Of a stretch of 64,000 bases of DNA, positions 7,461 to 16,256 are shown in pieces (position 1 is the first letter of the stretch; the number at the start of each line of letters is the position of its first letter). The stretch is from Streptomyces sp. f51 (GTDB lineage: Bacteria > Actinomycetota > Actinomycetes > Streptomycetales > Streptomycetaceae). Below the pieces are notes generated by a model, which worked only from the letters and a program-made list of their open reading frames with translations, was not told the origin of the DNA and searched no databases. The stretch spans positions 4,559,001 to 4,623,000 of the forward strand of contig NZ_CP149798.1 in the NCBI RefSeq assembly GCF_037940415.1, in the 5' to 3' direction. The translations under genes and the position numbers were made by a program.

Positions 7461-9214
7461 CAGTACTTACGCTCCATCGGCTGGTAGCGGGTCTGGACGA
7501 CCGGCTTGTAGTCGAGACGGATGGACTCGGTGCCGTCGTCGCCGACCTCGCGGTACGCCATGGTGTGGCGCATGAAGTTGACGTCGTCGCGGTTCGGGTA
7601 GTCCTCGCGGTAGTGACCGCCGCGGGACTCCTTGCGGGCGAGCGCGGAGACGGCCATGACCTCGGCCAGGTCGAGCAGGTTGCCCAGCTCGATGGCCTCC
7701 AGCAGGTCGGTGTTGAACCGCTTGCCCTTGTCCTGGACCGAGACGTTCTTGTAGCGCTCGCGGAGCTCCGCGATCTTCTCCACGGCCGTCTTGATCGTCT
7801 GCTCGGTGCGGAACACCATCACGTTGGCGTCCATGCACTCCTGGAGCTCCAGGCGGATCGCGGCGACCCGCTCGGTGCCCGTGGAGTCGCGCAGGCGCTC
7901 GACCTGGGAGACGACCTGCTCGGCCGGGTTCTCCGGCAGCTCCACGAAGCCGGCCTTCGCCGAGTACTCCGCGGCCGCGATGCCGGCCCGGCGTCCGAAG
8001 ACGTTGATGTCCAGCAGCGAGTTCGTGCCCAGACGGTTGGCGCCGTGCACGGAGACACAGGCGACCTCGCCGGCCGCGTACAGGCCCGGGACGACGGTGG
8101 TGTTGTCCGAGAGGACCTCACCCTCGACGTTGGTCGGGATGCCGCCCATGGCGTAGTGCGCGGTGGGCTGGATCGGGATCGGGTCCGTGTAGGGCTCGAT
8201 GCCGAGGTAGGTCCGCGCGAACTCCGTGATGTCCGGGAGCTTGGCGTCGAGCTGCTCCGGCGGGAGGTGCGTGAGGTCGAGGTAGACGTGGTCGCCCTCG
8301 GGACCGCAGCCGCGGCCCTCGCGGATCTCCGTGTAGATGGAGCGGGACACGACGTCACGGGACGCGAGGTCCTTCATGACCGGCGCGTACTTCTCCATGA
8401 AGCGCTCGCCGTCCTTGTTGCGGAGGATGCCGCCCTCACCGCGGGCGCCCTCCGTCAGCAGGATGCCCATGCGCCAGATGCCGGTCGGGTGGAACTGGAA
8501 GAACTCCATGTCCTCCAGCGGCAGCCCGCGACGGTAGACGGCCGCCTGGCCGTCACCCGTGAGGGTGTGCGCGTTGGAGGTCACCTTGAAGAACTTGCCG
8601 GTGCCGCCGGACGCGTAGATCACGGACTTCGCCTGGAAGACGTGGATCTCGCCGGTCGCGAGCTCGTAGGCGACGACGCCCGCGGAGTGCTTGACCCCGT
8701 CGATCTCGACGATGAGCTGGTCGAGGACGTAGAACTCGTTGAAGAACTCCACGCCCTCCTTGACGCAGTTCTGGTACAGCGTCTGGAGGATCATGTGACC
8801 GGTGCGGTCCGCGGCGTAGCAGGACCGGCGCACCGGGGCCTCGCCGTGGTTGCGGGAGTGACCGCCGAAGCGGCGCTGGTCGATCGTCCCGTCGGGCGTC
8901 CGGTTGAACGGCAGGCCCATCTTCTCCAGGTCGAGGACCGAGTCGATGGCCTCCTTCGCCAGGATCTCGGCGGCGTCCTGGTCGACCAGGTAGTCACCGC
9001 CCTTGATCGTGTCGAAGGTGTGCCACTCCCAGTTGTCCTCTTCCACGTTGGCGAGCGCGGCGGCCATACCGCCCTGCGCGGCGCCCGTGTGGGAGCGGGT
9101 CGGGTAGAGCTTCGTCAGCACGGCGGTGCGGCTGCGCTTCGTCGCCTCGATGGCGGCGCGCATGCCGGCGCCGCCGGCGCCGACGATGACGGTGTCGTAC
9201 TTGTGGATCTTCAT
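7460..9214 (-). CDS. sdhA: succinate dehydrogenase flavoprotein subunit
   Basis: This 584-residue catalytic subunit oxidises succinate to fumarate. It has the N-terminal dinucleotide fold VIVGAGGAGMRAAIEA and the covalent-FAD segment TRSHTGAAQGGMAAAL, whose histidine binds FAD. The active-site region FGGHSRNHGEAPVRRS and the C-terminal NRLGTNSLLDINVFGRR are also present. The start MKIHKYDTVIVG at 9214 is the only one that places the FAD fold correctly; longer in-frame extensions run into sdhD. The order sdhC-sdhD-sdhA-sdhB is the classic four-subunit arrangement. Confidence 0.98.
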   Translation of the reverse strand: MKIHKYDTVIVGAGGAGMRAAIEATKRSRTAVLTKLYPTRSHTGAAQGGMAAALANVEEDNWEWHTFDTIKGGDYLVDQDAAEILAKEAIDSVLDLEKMGLPFNRTPDGTIDQRRFGGHSRNHGEAPVRRSCYAADRTGHMILQTLYQNCVKEGVEFFNEFYVLDQLIVEIDGVKHSAGVVAYELATGEIHVFQAKSVIYASGGTGKFFKVTSNAHTLTGDGQAAVYRRGLPLEDMEFFQFHPTGIWRMGILLTEGARGEGGILRNKDGERFMEKYAPVMKDLASRDVVSRSIYTEIREGRGCGPEGDHVYLDLTHLPPEQLDAKLPDITEFARTYLGIEPYTDPIPIQPTAHYAMGGIPTNVEGEVLSDNTTVVPGLYAAGEVACVSVHGANRLGTNSLLDINVFGRRAGIAAAEYSAKAGFVELPENPAEQVVSQVERLRDSTGTERVAAIRLELQECMDANVMVFRTEQTIKTAVEKIAELRERYKNVSVQDKGKRFNTDLLEAIELGNLLDLAEVMAVSALARKESRGGHYREDYPNRDDVNFMRHTMAYREVGDDGTESIRLDYKPVVQTRYQPMERKY

Positions 9215-9237
9215 GAGTGGTTGCCTCAGCCCCGTGC

Positions 9238-9729
9238 CTAGCGGATGTTCGGGTCGAAGGTGAAGATCACCAGCGTGCCCAGCAGGATCGTGAACACCGT
9301 GGCGGTGTAGAGCAGGCCCTTCAGCCACAGGCGGGTACCAGCGCGCTCCGCGTAGTCGTTGATGACGGTACGCAGGCCGTTGGAGCCGTGCAGCATGGCC
9401 AGCCACAGCATCGCGAGGTCCCAGGCCTGCCACCACGGGCTGGCCCAGCGGCCGGCCACGAAGGCGAAGCCGATCTTGGAGACGCCGCCGTCGAGGACGA
9501 GCTGGATCAGCAGGTGGCCGAGGACCAGGACGACCAGGACGATGCCGGACAGGCGCATGAAGAGCCAGCCGTACATCTCGAAGTTGCCGCGGGTCGACTT
9601 CGGGGTCTTCTTGGTGCGCTTGCGCGGGGCCTCGATGAACGGGGCCGGGTTGTCGACGCTGTAGGCCGAGAAATCTCCGGAACCTTCGACGGGGCCGATA
9701 CCGGAAGCGGCGGTGTCAGTAGTGGACAT
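9238..9729 (-). CDS. sdhD: succinate dehydrogenase hydrophobic membrane anchor subunit
   Basis: This 163-residue protein has a roughly 50-residue hydrophilic N-terminus followed by three membrane segments: about 54-78 (MYGWLFMRLSGIVLVVLVLG), about 100-120 (WWQAWDLAMLWLAMLHGSNG), and about 135-158 (LLYTATVFTILLGTLVIFTF). Histidines in HLLIQLVLDGG and LHGSNGLR are the likely haem or quinone-site residues. The ATG at 9729 lies 5 bp after the sdhC stop, and sdhA follows 23 bp after its own stop. Confidence 0.95.
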   Translation of the reverse strand: MSTTDTAASGIGPVEGSGDFSAYSVDNPAPFIEAPRKRTKKTPKSTRGNFEMYGWLFMRLSGIVLVVLVLGHLLIQLVLDGGVSKIGFAFVAGRWASPWWQAWDLAMLWLAMLHGSNGLRTVINDYAERAGTRLWLKGLLYTATVFTILLGTLVIFTFDPNIR

Positions 9730-9734
9730 CTGCG

Positions 9735-10115
9735 TCAGCTCCCGAATACTTCGCGGAATGCGTGACCGAGGACGGGGTAAAGAGCCCCGAACATCAGCAC
9801 GACCCAGATACCGACGACGGACCAGAGCATCTGCTTCTGGTAGCGCGGGCCCTTGGACCAGAAGTCGACGGCGATGACACGCAGGCCGTTGAGCGCGTGG
9901 AAGAGAATGGCGGCCACGAGGCCGTATTCCAGCAGCGCGACGATCGGCGTCTTGTACGTGGCTACGACCTTGTCGTAGTCCTCGGGGGAGACACGGACGA
10001 GAGCGGTGTCCAGCACGTGTACGAACAGGAAGAAGAAGATGAGGACGCCGGTGACTCGATGAGCCACCCAGGACCACATTCCTTCCCGGCCGCGGTACAG
10101 CGTTCCAGCCGGCAC
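9735..10115 (-). CDS. sdhC: succinate dehydrogenase cytochrome b556 subunit
   Basis: This 126-residue protein contains the SdhC signature: GMWSWVAHRVTGVLIFFFLF (first membrane segment with the RVTG motif), HVLDTALVRVSPEDYD, then LFHALNGLRVIAVDF with the haem-ligand histidine, and a final segment IWVVLMFGALYPVLGHAF. The GTG start at 10115 (PAGTLYRGREG) matches the usual N-terminus of actinobacterial SdhC. It is the promoter-proximal gene of the operon; the region to 10282 holds the promoter, but I could not assign clear -35/-10 boxes. Confidence 0.95.
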   Translation of the reverse strand: MPAGTLYRGREGMWSWVAHRVTGVLIFFFLFVHVLDTALVRVSPEDYDKVVATYKTPIVALLEYGLVAAILFHALNGLRVIAVDFWSKGPRYQKQMLWSVVGIWVVLMFGALYPVLGHAFREVFGS

Positions 10116-10282
10116 GGAAGAACCCTCCGGGAGCGGGGATTGGGGCCGCGCCGGCTTCTCTGTCGGTCGGGCCCGGCCGGGTACGGTCCACCGGCCCCGG
10201 CCATCGTAGCGACGTGTTGTCGGAACGCTTACAGCGGCCCTATCAATGTGATCAAACTGGCAATCAATCAGGCACGTTCGGG

Positions 10283-10960
10283 CTATTCCGGACGTCGGAT
10301 GTCGGCGTGTCGCGGCTCGTGGGCGAACTGACGGACGAGACGGGTCAGCCGGCCGCGGGCCAGCCGGCGCAGCTCGTCCGCGGTGACGACCCGCTCCTCC
10401 TCGGGGTCGTTCGTCAGGCGCGACCGGATGCCGACGAGCACCTGGTCGAGGGCTTCGCCCGGAGAGAATGCGTCCAGACAGATGACGAACACATGTCCGA
10501 ATCTGCTCTCGTACGCCGCGTGCGCGGCGCTGAGCGCCGTGTGGGCCGCGGAGTGCGCGCCGTCCGGGAGCGGTGTCAGCGATTCGCCGGCCAGGGCTTC
10601 GGCCAGGTCGGCGGGGGTCAGGTCGTACGCCGCCTCGTCGGCCGCGGCCAGGAGGGCGCCGAGATCGGGGTAGGGGCGGTGGTCGGCCAGGCGGTGGACC
10701 CAGCGCAGGCTGCGGCAGCAGCCCAGCAGGGCGCGGGTGACCTCTCCGGCGGGCGCGGAGTTGAACCCGTCGAGGCGGACCGGGGACGGTACCGCGCTCT
10801 TCTGTTCGGGCAGGGCGACCTGGCCGGGGAGGCGTGGGAGACGGTGAGACGTCAGCGTGGGTCCTCGGCGTGGGGGTGGGACGCGCGACGTCCGGTGAGC
10901 GTGACGTGCGTGCGATACGTGTGTTTCGGCAGGGGGAGAAGTGAAAGCTGTGGTGCTCAC
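10283..10960 (-). CDS. OHCU decarboxylase-like protein (ureide pathway fold), possibly without catalytic histidine
   Basis: This 225-residue protein has the helical layout of 2-oxo-4-hydroxy-4-carboxy-5-ureidoimidazoline decarboxylase. An N-terminal RLDGFNSAPAGEVTRALLGC (about residues 50-70) and an RPYPDLGALLAAADEAAYDL block precede the C-terminal YESRFGHVFVICLDAFSPGE with SRLTNDPEEE. In true decarboxylases the segment before the C-terminal block carries an HPR(I/L)G motif with the catalytic His; here that position reads ALAGESLTPLPDG. A changed or lost activity is therefore possible. GTG 10960 is the only plausible start; the first ~45 residues are low-complexity. No urate genes are nearby. 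Confidence 0.65.
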   Translation of the reverse strand: MSTTAFTSPPAETHVSHARHAHRTSRVPPPRRGPTLTSHRLPRLPGQVALPEQKSAVPSPVRLDGFNSAPAGEVTRALLGCCRSLRWVHRLADHRPYPDLGALLAAADEAAYDLTPADLAEALAGESLTPLPDGAHSAAHTALSAAHAAYESRFGHVFVICLDAFSPGEALDQVLVGIRSRLTNDPEEERVVTADELRRLARGRLTRLVRQFAHEPRHADIRRPE

Positions 10961-11338
10961 GCTATCGAGACGTGTCGTGACCTGTCCGACGGATGCCCGG
11001 ATTTCACCCGCACGGGAGAGTTTCGGAGCGTGTGGTGGACGGTTGGGGTGACGGTCGGGGCAGAGTTTGCGGTGGGTGGCGGGGAGCCGGTCGGGCGTGA
11101 GCCTTCGACGAGTCCGGCGTGCCGCTCCGAGGCTGTCCGGCGTGCGGCTCCGGCGAGTCCGGCGTGCGGCTCCGGGGAGGCGGACGCCTCGCGGGGCGAG
11201 TACACCTGAACGGAGTACCTGCCCGGCGAGGGCACGATGGAGGCGGGCGCCCGGAGGCGGGCGCGGTGGACCGGTCGCTCCTGGGCGGGCCGGGCGAGTG
11301 AGCGCTGCGGGCGGGCGCGGTGAGACGAGGGTGGCGGA
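10961..11338. other. intergenic region with short GC-rich direct repeats
   Basis: No gene is supported in these 378 bases. It holds the divergent promoters of the OHCU-like gene and the hexosaminidase. From 11106 to 11178 there are three imperfect copies of a roughly 24-bp unit with the core GTCCGGCGTGC(G/C)GCTCCG. Open frames crossing it have strong Gly/Arg/Ala bias without homology. Confidence 0.6.
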
Positions 11339-12970
11339 GTGAGCGGTGGCAGGCGGCGCGCGCCGCGGCGGCGGACGGAACAGCACGGGCGGGGCAAACT
11401 CGTCGCGGCCGGTCTGGCGGTCGTCGGTGTCGTGGCGGTGGCCGTGGCGGTCTGGCCCGACGGGGGAGGGGGACCGTCGGGGGCCAAGGTGCCGTCCGCG
11501 GACAGGTCGCAGGCCGTGTCCGCGGCCAGTCCCTCCCCGACCCGGAACTACCCGCTCTCCAAGGCGCCGCGCACCATTCCCGCCGTACGCGAGCACATCG
11601 CGGCCCACGGTCCCGGCTGGCGCCCGGCACCCGGAGGCCGGGTGGTCGTGGACAGCGACGGACTCGCCGACGAGGGCAGGCTGCTCGCCGGTGAACTGAA
11701 GCTGACGTACGCGGGGCGGACGGGCGCGAAGGCGGGCGATGTCGAACTCGGCCTCGACAAGGGGAAGGCGGGCCCGGAGTCGTACACCCTCACCGTAGGG
11801 AACGGCCGGGTCGCCATCACCGGGCCCGCCGAGGCCGGGGTCTTCTACGGCACGCGCACCCTCAAGCAGGAGGTGCACGGCGGCGGCACGGCGCCGGAGG
11901 GCGTCGTCCACGACCGGCCAGCGAAGCCGGTCCGCGGGTTCATGCTCGACATCGCGCGCAAGCACTTCACGGCGGCCTGGATCGAGGACCGGGTGCGTGA
12001 GCTGGGCGACCTGAAGTACAACCAGCTCGGCCTGCACTTCTCCGACGACCAGGGCTTCCGCATCGCGTCCGACACGCACCCCGAGATCGTGTCGCAGCAG
12101 CATCTGACGAAGGACGAGGTGCGCCGCATCGTCGCCCTGGCGGCGAGCCGGCACATCACCGTCGTGCCCGAGATCGACTCGCCGGGACACCTCGGCGCGG
12201 TCATCGCGGCCCACCCCGACCTCCAGCTGCGCAATGTCTCGGGCGTCCCCATCCGCGGCGCCGTGGACATCTCCAAGCCCGCCGCCGCGAAGATCGTCGA
12301 CGATCTGCTCGACGAGTACGCCGGCCTGTTCCCCGGCACCGACTGGCATCTCGGCGGCGACGAGTACCAGGCCCTGACGGTGGCGAACCCCGCGGCGTCC
12401 TTCCCGCAGCTGGTCGCGGCGGCGCGGAGCAGATACGGAGCCGGCGCGAGCGTCGCCGACCTGACGACCGGCTGGCTGAACGACCGCGCCAAGCTGATCC
12501 ACGGTCACGGCCGCACGGCGCGGGCCTGGAACGACGGCTTCTTCCGCAGCAGCACGGTCAAGGCCGACGGCGGCCTCCAGGTGGCGTACTGGACCGGCAA
12601 GGAGATCGGCGCCCGCCAGCCCGTCGAGTATCTGAGCGCGGGCCGCAAGGTCGTCAACTACAACGACGAGTACCTCTACTACGTCCTCGGCGAGCCCCAG
12701 ACCTTCGTCTATCCGACCGGGCAGCGCATCTACGAACAGTGGACGCCCCTCGTCCTGCGCGGCACGACCCCGGTGCCCGCGCGGTACGACTCCCAGATCC
12801 TCGGCGGGTCCTTCGCCGTCTGGTGCGACCTCGCCAACTCCCAGACGCAGGACCAGGTCGCGGCCGGCATCCGCATGCCGCTGCGCGCCCTGACCCAGAA
12901 ACTGTGGGACCCGGGCACACCGTCCATGTCCTGGACCCAGTTCAGGGCCCTGGCGGACCGACTGGGCTGA
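11339..12970 (+). CDS. family 20 beta-N-acetylhexosaminidase, membrane-anchored or secreted
   Basis: This 543-residue enzyme removes terminal GlcNAc or GalNAc from glycans. A basic N-terminus is followed by a signal-anchor around residues 20-38 (LVAAGLAVVGVVAVAVAVW). The non-catalytic alpha/beta domain comes next, then the GH20 barrel: GFMLDIARKHF, YNQLGLHFSDDQGFRI, VVPEIDSPGHLGAVI, and the catalytic pair in WHLGGDEYQ, where Asp orients the substrate acetamido group and Glu is the acid. A late WTGKEIGARQPVEYLS strand and C-terminal SQILGGSFAVWCDLAN complete the barrel. The start GTG 11339 has GGCGGA upstream. Confidence 0.92.
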   Translation: MSGGRRRAPRRRTEQHGRGKLVAAGLAVVGVVAVAVAVWPDGGGGPSGAKVPSADRSQAVSAASPSPTRNYPLSKAPRTIPAVREHIAAHGPGWRPAPGGRVVVDSDGLADEGRLLAGELKLTYAGRTGAKAGDVELGLDKGKAGPESYTLTVGNGRVAITGPAEAGVFYGTRTLKQEVHGGGTAPEGVVHDRPAKPVRGFMLDIARKHFTAAWIEDRVRELGDLKYNQLGLHFSDDQGFRIASDTHPEIVSQQHLTKDEVRRIVALAASRHITVVPEIDSPGHLGAVIAAHPDLQLRNVSGVPIRGAVDISKPAAAKIVDDLLDEYAGLFPGTDWHLGGDEYQALTVANPAASFPQLVAAARSRYGAGASVADLTTGWLNDRAKLIHGHGRTARAWNDGFFRSSTVKADGGLQVAYWTGKEIGARQPVEYLSAGRKVVNYNDEYLYYVLGEPQTFVYPTGQRIYEQWTPLVLRGTTPVPARYDSQILGGSFAVWCDLANSQTQDQVAAGIRMPLRALTQKLWDPGTPSMSWTQFRALADRLG

Positions 12971-13133
12971 GCCGGCCCCAGGCGCCGGGGCCCCGGCGGC
13001 CGGACTGGACGCGGGGGCGCCGGGAACCTTAACTTCCTCTTACTTGTTCGCGTACCGGGCGTCACCCCTGGGGAGGGGTGCCGCCCGGTTTCTTGTGCCG
13101 TCACCACACCGTGACGGCCGTTCTGGGGGTCCC

Positions 13134-13868
13134 ATGACCATGCCGTCATCGCCGCAGCAGTCCGCGGCGCCGCTGCCGCCGCACCCGTCGCCGCACGGCG
13201 CCGTGTCGCTGCGCTCGCCCGTCCTCCTCGGCAGGCTCGCGGCCGCGCTGCTCGGCCTCGTGATCGCCGCGGACCTCCTCGCCGTCTGGGCGGACTACAC
13301 GCTGTACGACGTGACGAGCGGCATCGGGAGCGCTCTCGCGGGCGGTGAGTCCCTCGCCTCCCTCACGCGACGGGCCGATCGGGCCGACTCGCTCAACGCC
13401 ACCGCCGGGTACATACAGGCGGCCACCCTGGTCGCGGCTGCCGTCGGCTACCTGGTCTGGCTGTTCCGGGTCCGCGTCAACGCCGAGTTCTTCAACCCGT
13501 TCGGGCACACCTACTCCCGGGCGTGGGTGGGCTGGGGCTGGTTCGTGCCGTTCGTGAACCTGGCCCGCCCGCGCCAGATCGTGGCCGAGATCTGGGACGC
13601 GAGCCGCCCCGAGGGCACCCGCGCCCGGCACGGGCTCGTCAACACCTGGTGGACGTTCTGGCTCGTCGGCCTGCTGGCCGACCGCGTCGCCTTCTCCGCC
13701 TCCCGCAAGGCCGAGACCGCCGGGGCGATCCGGGACGCCGCCTTCCAGGGGCTGCTCACCGACGCCTTCGACGTCCTGAGCGCGGTGCTGGCCATCGCCG
13801 TCGTCCTCAAGCTGACCGGGATGCAGGACCGCAAGGCGCACGAGGGGCCGGGCACCGTCCTCGGCTGA
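13134..13868 (+). CDS. DUF4328 integral membrane protein
   Basis: This 244-residue protein has a Pro/Ser/Ala-rich N-terminus of about 35 residues, then four or five membrane segments: LLGRLAAALLGLVIAADLLA, IQAATLVAAAVGYLVWLF, VNTWWTFWLVGLLADRVAF and DVLSAVLAIAVVLKL. The conserved DUF4328 core is AWVGWGWFVPFVNLARPRQI followed by EIWDASRP. The family has no known function. The start ATG 13134 follows a GGGGG stretch. It sits alone between the hexosaminidase and a small unknown gene. Confidence 0.85.
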   Translation: MTMPSSPQQSAAPLPPHPSPHGAVSLRSPVLLGRLAAALLGLVIAADLLAVWADYTLYDVTSGIGSALAGGESLASLTRRADRADSLNATAGYIQAATLVAAAVGYLVWLFRVRVNAEFFNPFGHTYSRAWVGWGWFVPFVNLARPRQIVAEIWDASRPEGTRARHGLVNTWWTFWLVGLLADRVAFSASRKAETAGAIRDAAFQGLLTDAFDVLSAVLAIAVVLKLTGMQDRKAHEGPGTVLG

Positions 13869-14072
13869 CCGCCGGTCGCCCGACGTCGGTCGGCGCGCAC
13901 CGGATTCCCGCTGGTCCGCGAGCGCGTGTTTGGCCGAAAACCTAGTCATTCGCCTCGCGGAGCGGCAGGGTGGGCTCGCACTGTGACACTCCTGGTCCGT
14001 TGCACGCAGTAAGGGGAAGTGCGGGCTCCGTAAGGCAAGGGCGCCCTGTCGAGGCATTTCGAGGGAGTCGTG

Positions 14073-14645
14073 ATGAGTCTGGTGGAACTGATCGCTCAGG
14101 CCGACGAGCGAGGTCTGGCGGCGAGCGGTCTGGCTTGTTTGGATCGGTGCGTGCCCCTGCTGGGCGGGGACGACGACGTCCTGCGTCCGCTGTGGGCGAG
14201 CCTGTCGGAGGCCGACGCCTGGGCCCAGTGGGGAACGCGTCTGGAAGAGGCGCGGGCCAAGATGGACGCGGAGGACCCCGAGCCCGCCGTGACCGACGAG
14301 GACCACGCCGCCCTGCTGGCCCGCGGCATGCTCGACGCCGTTCCCGAGAAGCCCTCCGAGGAGGAGCTGCGTGCCTGGTCGGACGCGTGCTCGGTGGCGG
14401 CGCTCCAGGTGCACCGGTTCCTCGACCACGCCGACGACGCGGAGGCGTGCGTGACGGCACGCCGTGAGGGGCGCACCGAGGGGATGTCCCCGCTCGTCGC
14501 CGCCGAACTGCGCCGCCAGGTCTCGGTCCTCGAACTGCTCAACGAGCACGGCAAGGGCGGGCTGCGGCTCGCGCTGGACGCGTCGACGGAGGGGCGACGC
14601 GTCCTGCGAGCGGTGGTCTCCCGCAGGGCACGCGGACGGGTCTAG
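14073..14645 (+). CDS. conserved small cytoplasmic protein of unknown function
   Basis: This 190-residue acidic, mostly helical protein has no membrane segment or recognisable domain. The start ATG 14073 (SLVELIAQADERGL) is preceded by an in-frame GTG at 14070; GAGGGAG lies about 8 bases upstream. A tandem pair of hairpins follows its stop. Codon use is typical of the strand. I cannot propose a function. Confidence 0.7.
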   Translation: MSLVELIAQADERGLAASGLACLDRCVPLLGGDDDVLRPLWASLSEADAWAQWGTRLEEARAKMDAEDPEPAVTDEDHAALLARGMLDAVPEKPSEEELRAWSDACSVAALQVHRFLDHADDAEACVTARREGRTEGMSPLVAAELRRQVSVLELLNEHGKGGLRLALDASTEGRRVLRAVVSRRARGRV

Positions 14646-14661
14646 TCCCGGCACGGGCGAA

Positions 14662-14721
14662 GGGGTGCGCCGGAGGCGGTACGGCTCCTGCGCACCCCCA
14701 AACCCCGCGTCCGAGGGGTTT
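14662..14721 (+). terminator. double-hairpin terminator
   Basis: The first hairpin pairs 14662-14670 (GGGGTGCGC) with 14690-14698 and continues four more pairs after a mismatch. The second pairs AAACCCC (14700-14706) with GGGGTTT (14715-14721) around an 8-base loop. They begin 17 bp after the stop at 14645. Confidence 0.75.
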
Positions 14722-14820
14722 CTGTGATGGTCCTGAGGCGGAGATGGCGGTCCTGGGCCGGTGTCGCGAACCCCCGCCCCGGCGCGTGACGAATCCGGCC
14801 GCCGTCACGCTCTTCCGGAT

Positions 14821-15201
14821 GTGAACGCAACTCGAGCGACCCGGCCCTCAGCTGCCACGAAGCCCGTTCGCTGGGCGGCCGACACGGTCGCGACCATGCG
14901 CGAGGGCGCCCGGCTGCGCCTCGACTACTCGTCCCAGAGCCTGTGGCGGGTGGACCGGGTGATCGACGAGATCCGCCGGGACGGTGCCCCGTACGCCGCC
15001 GTCGAGAGCGTGCTGCGCGGGTTCGGCGCGTACGCCGGTGAGGTGATCGCCCGTCACACCGGCGCCGAGTGGTGGGAGAGCGGCGGCGAGCACTGGCTGC
15101 GTACCCCCGACGGACGCATGTGGGATCCGATCGAGGAGGCCCGCCGCTGCTACGCGGGCGACGGCTCCCTGCGCCTGCTGTGCCGCGAGACCACCCGCTG
15201 A
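14821..15201 (+). CDS. small conserved protein of unknown function
   Basis: The supported part is the 101 residues from ATG 14896 (MREGARLRLDYSSQSLWRVD), a compact protein with RLDYSSQSLWRVDRVIDEIR and a later GAEWWESGGEHWLRTPDGR. It looks like a folded cytoplasmic domain, but I cannot name the family with confidence. GTG 14821 would add 25 residues and GTG 14761 would add 45; no ribosome binding site is decisive, so the stated start is tentative. The gene is flanked by the terminator on the left and the first sigma-factor module on the right. Confidence 0.6.
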   Translation: MNATRATRPSAATKPVRWAADTVATMREGARLRLDYSSQSLWRVDRVIDEIRRDGAPYAAVESVLRGFGAYAGEVIARHTGAEWWESGGEHWLRTPDGRMWDPIEEARRCYAGDGSLRLLCRETTR

Positions 15202-15383
15202 GAGCGCCGCGGGGCCCCGCCGGCCGGTCCGGACGTGGTGGCTGACGCACTGTGACACTTCCGTGTGGCCCGACGCTGATGACCATGGGGGTGTCGACGC
15301 GGACGGCCGCGCCGGCAGGGCACATTCGGGCGAACTCGGTGCGAACGAGGACAGTGTTGGGCCAGCGAGGGGAACCCCGCCGC

Positions 15384-15974
15384 GTGCAGCCGTACGACGC
15401 GGAACTGGGCGCGGCGGTGGCGCGGGCGCAGGACGGGGACGAGGCCGCCTTCGCGGCCGCGTACCGGATCGTGCAGCCAGGTCTGCTGGGCTATCTGCGC
15501 GGGATGGTCGGTGACGACGCCGAGGACGTGGCGTCCGACGCCTGGCTGGAGATCGCCCGGGACCTGGGCCGGTTCCGGGGGGACGGCGCGGGGTTCCGCG
15601 GCTGGACCGCGACCATCGCCCGGCACCGGGCGCTCGACCATCTGAGGCGGCTGCGGGTGCGGCCGAGGGGAACCGCCCTCGAACAGGACGCGCTGGACCT
15701 GCCCGGCAGGCACAGCACCCAGGACGAGGCGCTGGAGAGCCTGTCCACGGAGTACGCCCTGGAACTGGTCGCGGGGCTGCCGCGCGACCAGGCCGAGGCC
15801 GTGCTCCTGAGGGTGGTCGTCGGCCTGGACGGACCGGCCGCGGCCCGGGTGCTCGGCAAACGCCCCGGCGCGGTGCGCACCTCCGCCCACCGGGGCCTGA
15901 AGCGCCTCGCGCTCCAGCTCGGCGTCGCGGGTGTGACGGATGAGGAGCCCCGGACGCTGGGGGAGTCGGGATGA
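15384..15974 (+). CDS. ECF-type RNA polymerase sigma factor (module 1)
   Basis: This 196-residue protein has sigma region 2 at about residues 20-85 (LGYLRGMVGDDAEDVASDAW, then FRGWTATIARHRALDHLRR) and region 4 at about 130-185 (LPRDQAEAVLLRVVVGLDG, then ARVLGKRPGAVRTSAHRGLK). No extra domain is present. The start GTG 15384 was chosen by alignment with its paralogue at 17623: both then begin with a few residues and AEL(G/T)AAV. GAGGGG lies upstream. It is followed by a membrane protein that is also paralogous to the partner of module 2, so this is half of a duplicated regulatory unit. Confidence 0.9.
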   Translation: MQPYDAELGAAVARAQDGDEAAFAAAYRIVQPGLLGYLRGMVGDDAEDVASDAWLEIARDLGRFRGDGAGFRGWTATIARHRALDHLRRLRVRPRGTALEQDALDLPGRHSTQDEALESLSTEYALELVAGLPRDQAEAVLLRVVVGLDGPAAARVLGKRPGAVRTSAHRGLKRLALQLGVAGVTDEEPRTLGESG

Positions 15975-16256
15975 GAAGTGCGTCCGGAACGGCCGGTACC
16001 GGGCCGCCGTCCGGAACCGCGTGGTCGTACGGCGGAAGGAAGTCGACCGGTGTACGGATGGTGCACGGCGGACGGCCGGGGCGCGCGCGACGGTTGCGGC
16101 ACGGCGGTGGGCCGACCGCCACGGCCCGGGCGCCGGGCGCGGGAATGCCGTCGCGCGGACGGCGGCCGGTACGCGGGCCGTTGCCGTGGTACGGCGTGGA
16201 GCGCGGAGCGGAGTCCTGGCACGGCGAGGGGTTGCAGGGCGGAGCGGCAGGCGGAG

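Noticed and set aside
7565..9241. A 558-codon open frame on the plus strand opposite sdhA
   Set aside because: It is the antisense shadow of sdhA, caused by high GC at third positions; composition is Val/Asp/Arg/Gly-biased with no domain.
12974..12992. Terminator after the hexosaminidase gene
   Set aside because: The stem is only six G/C pairs and extends no further, so it is not distinguishable from background.
13977..15259. A 14-mer CGCACTGTGACACT found at 13977 and 15246, upstream of two genes
   Set aside because: One exact 14-mer pair in 64 kb of GC-biased DNA is within chance expectation, and the two genes have no known link.
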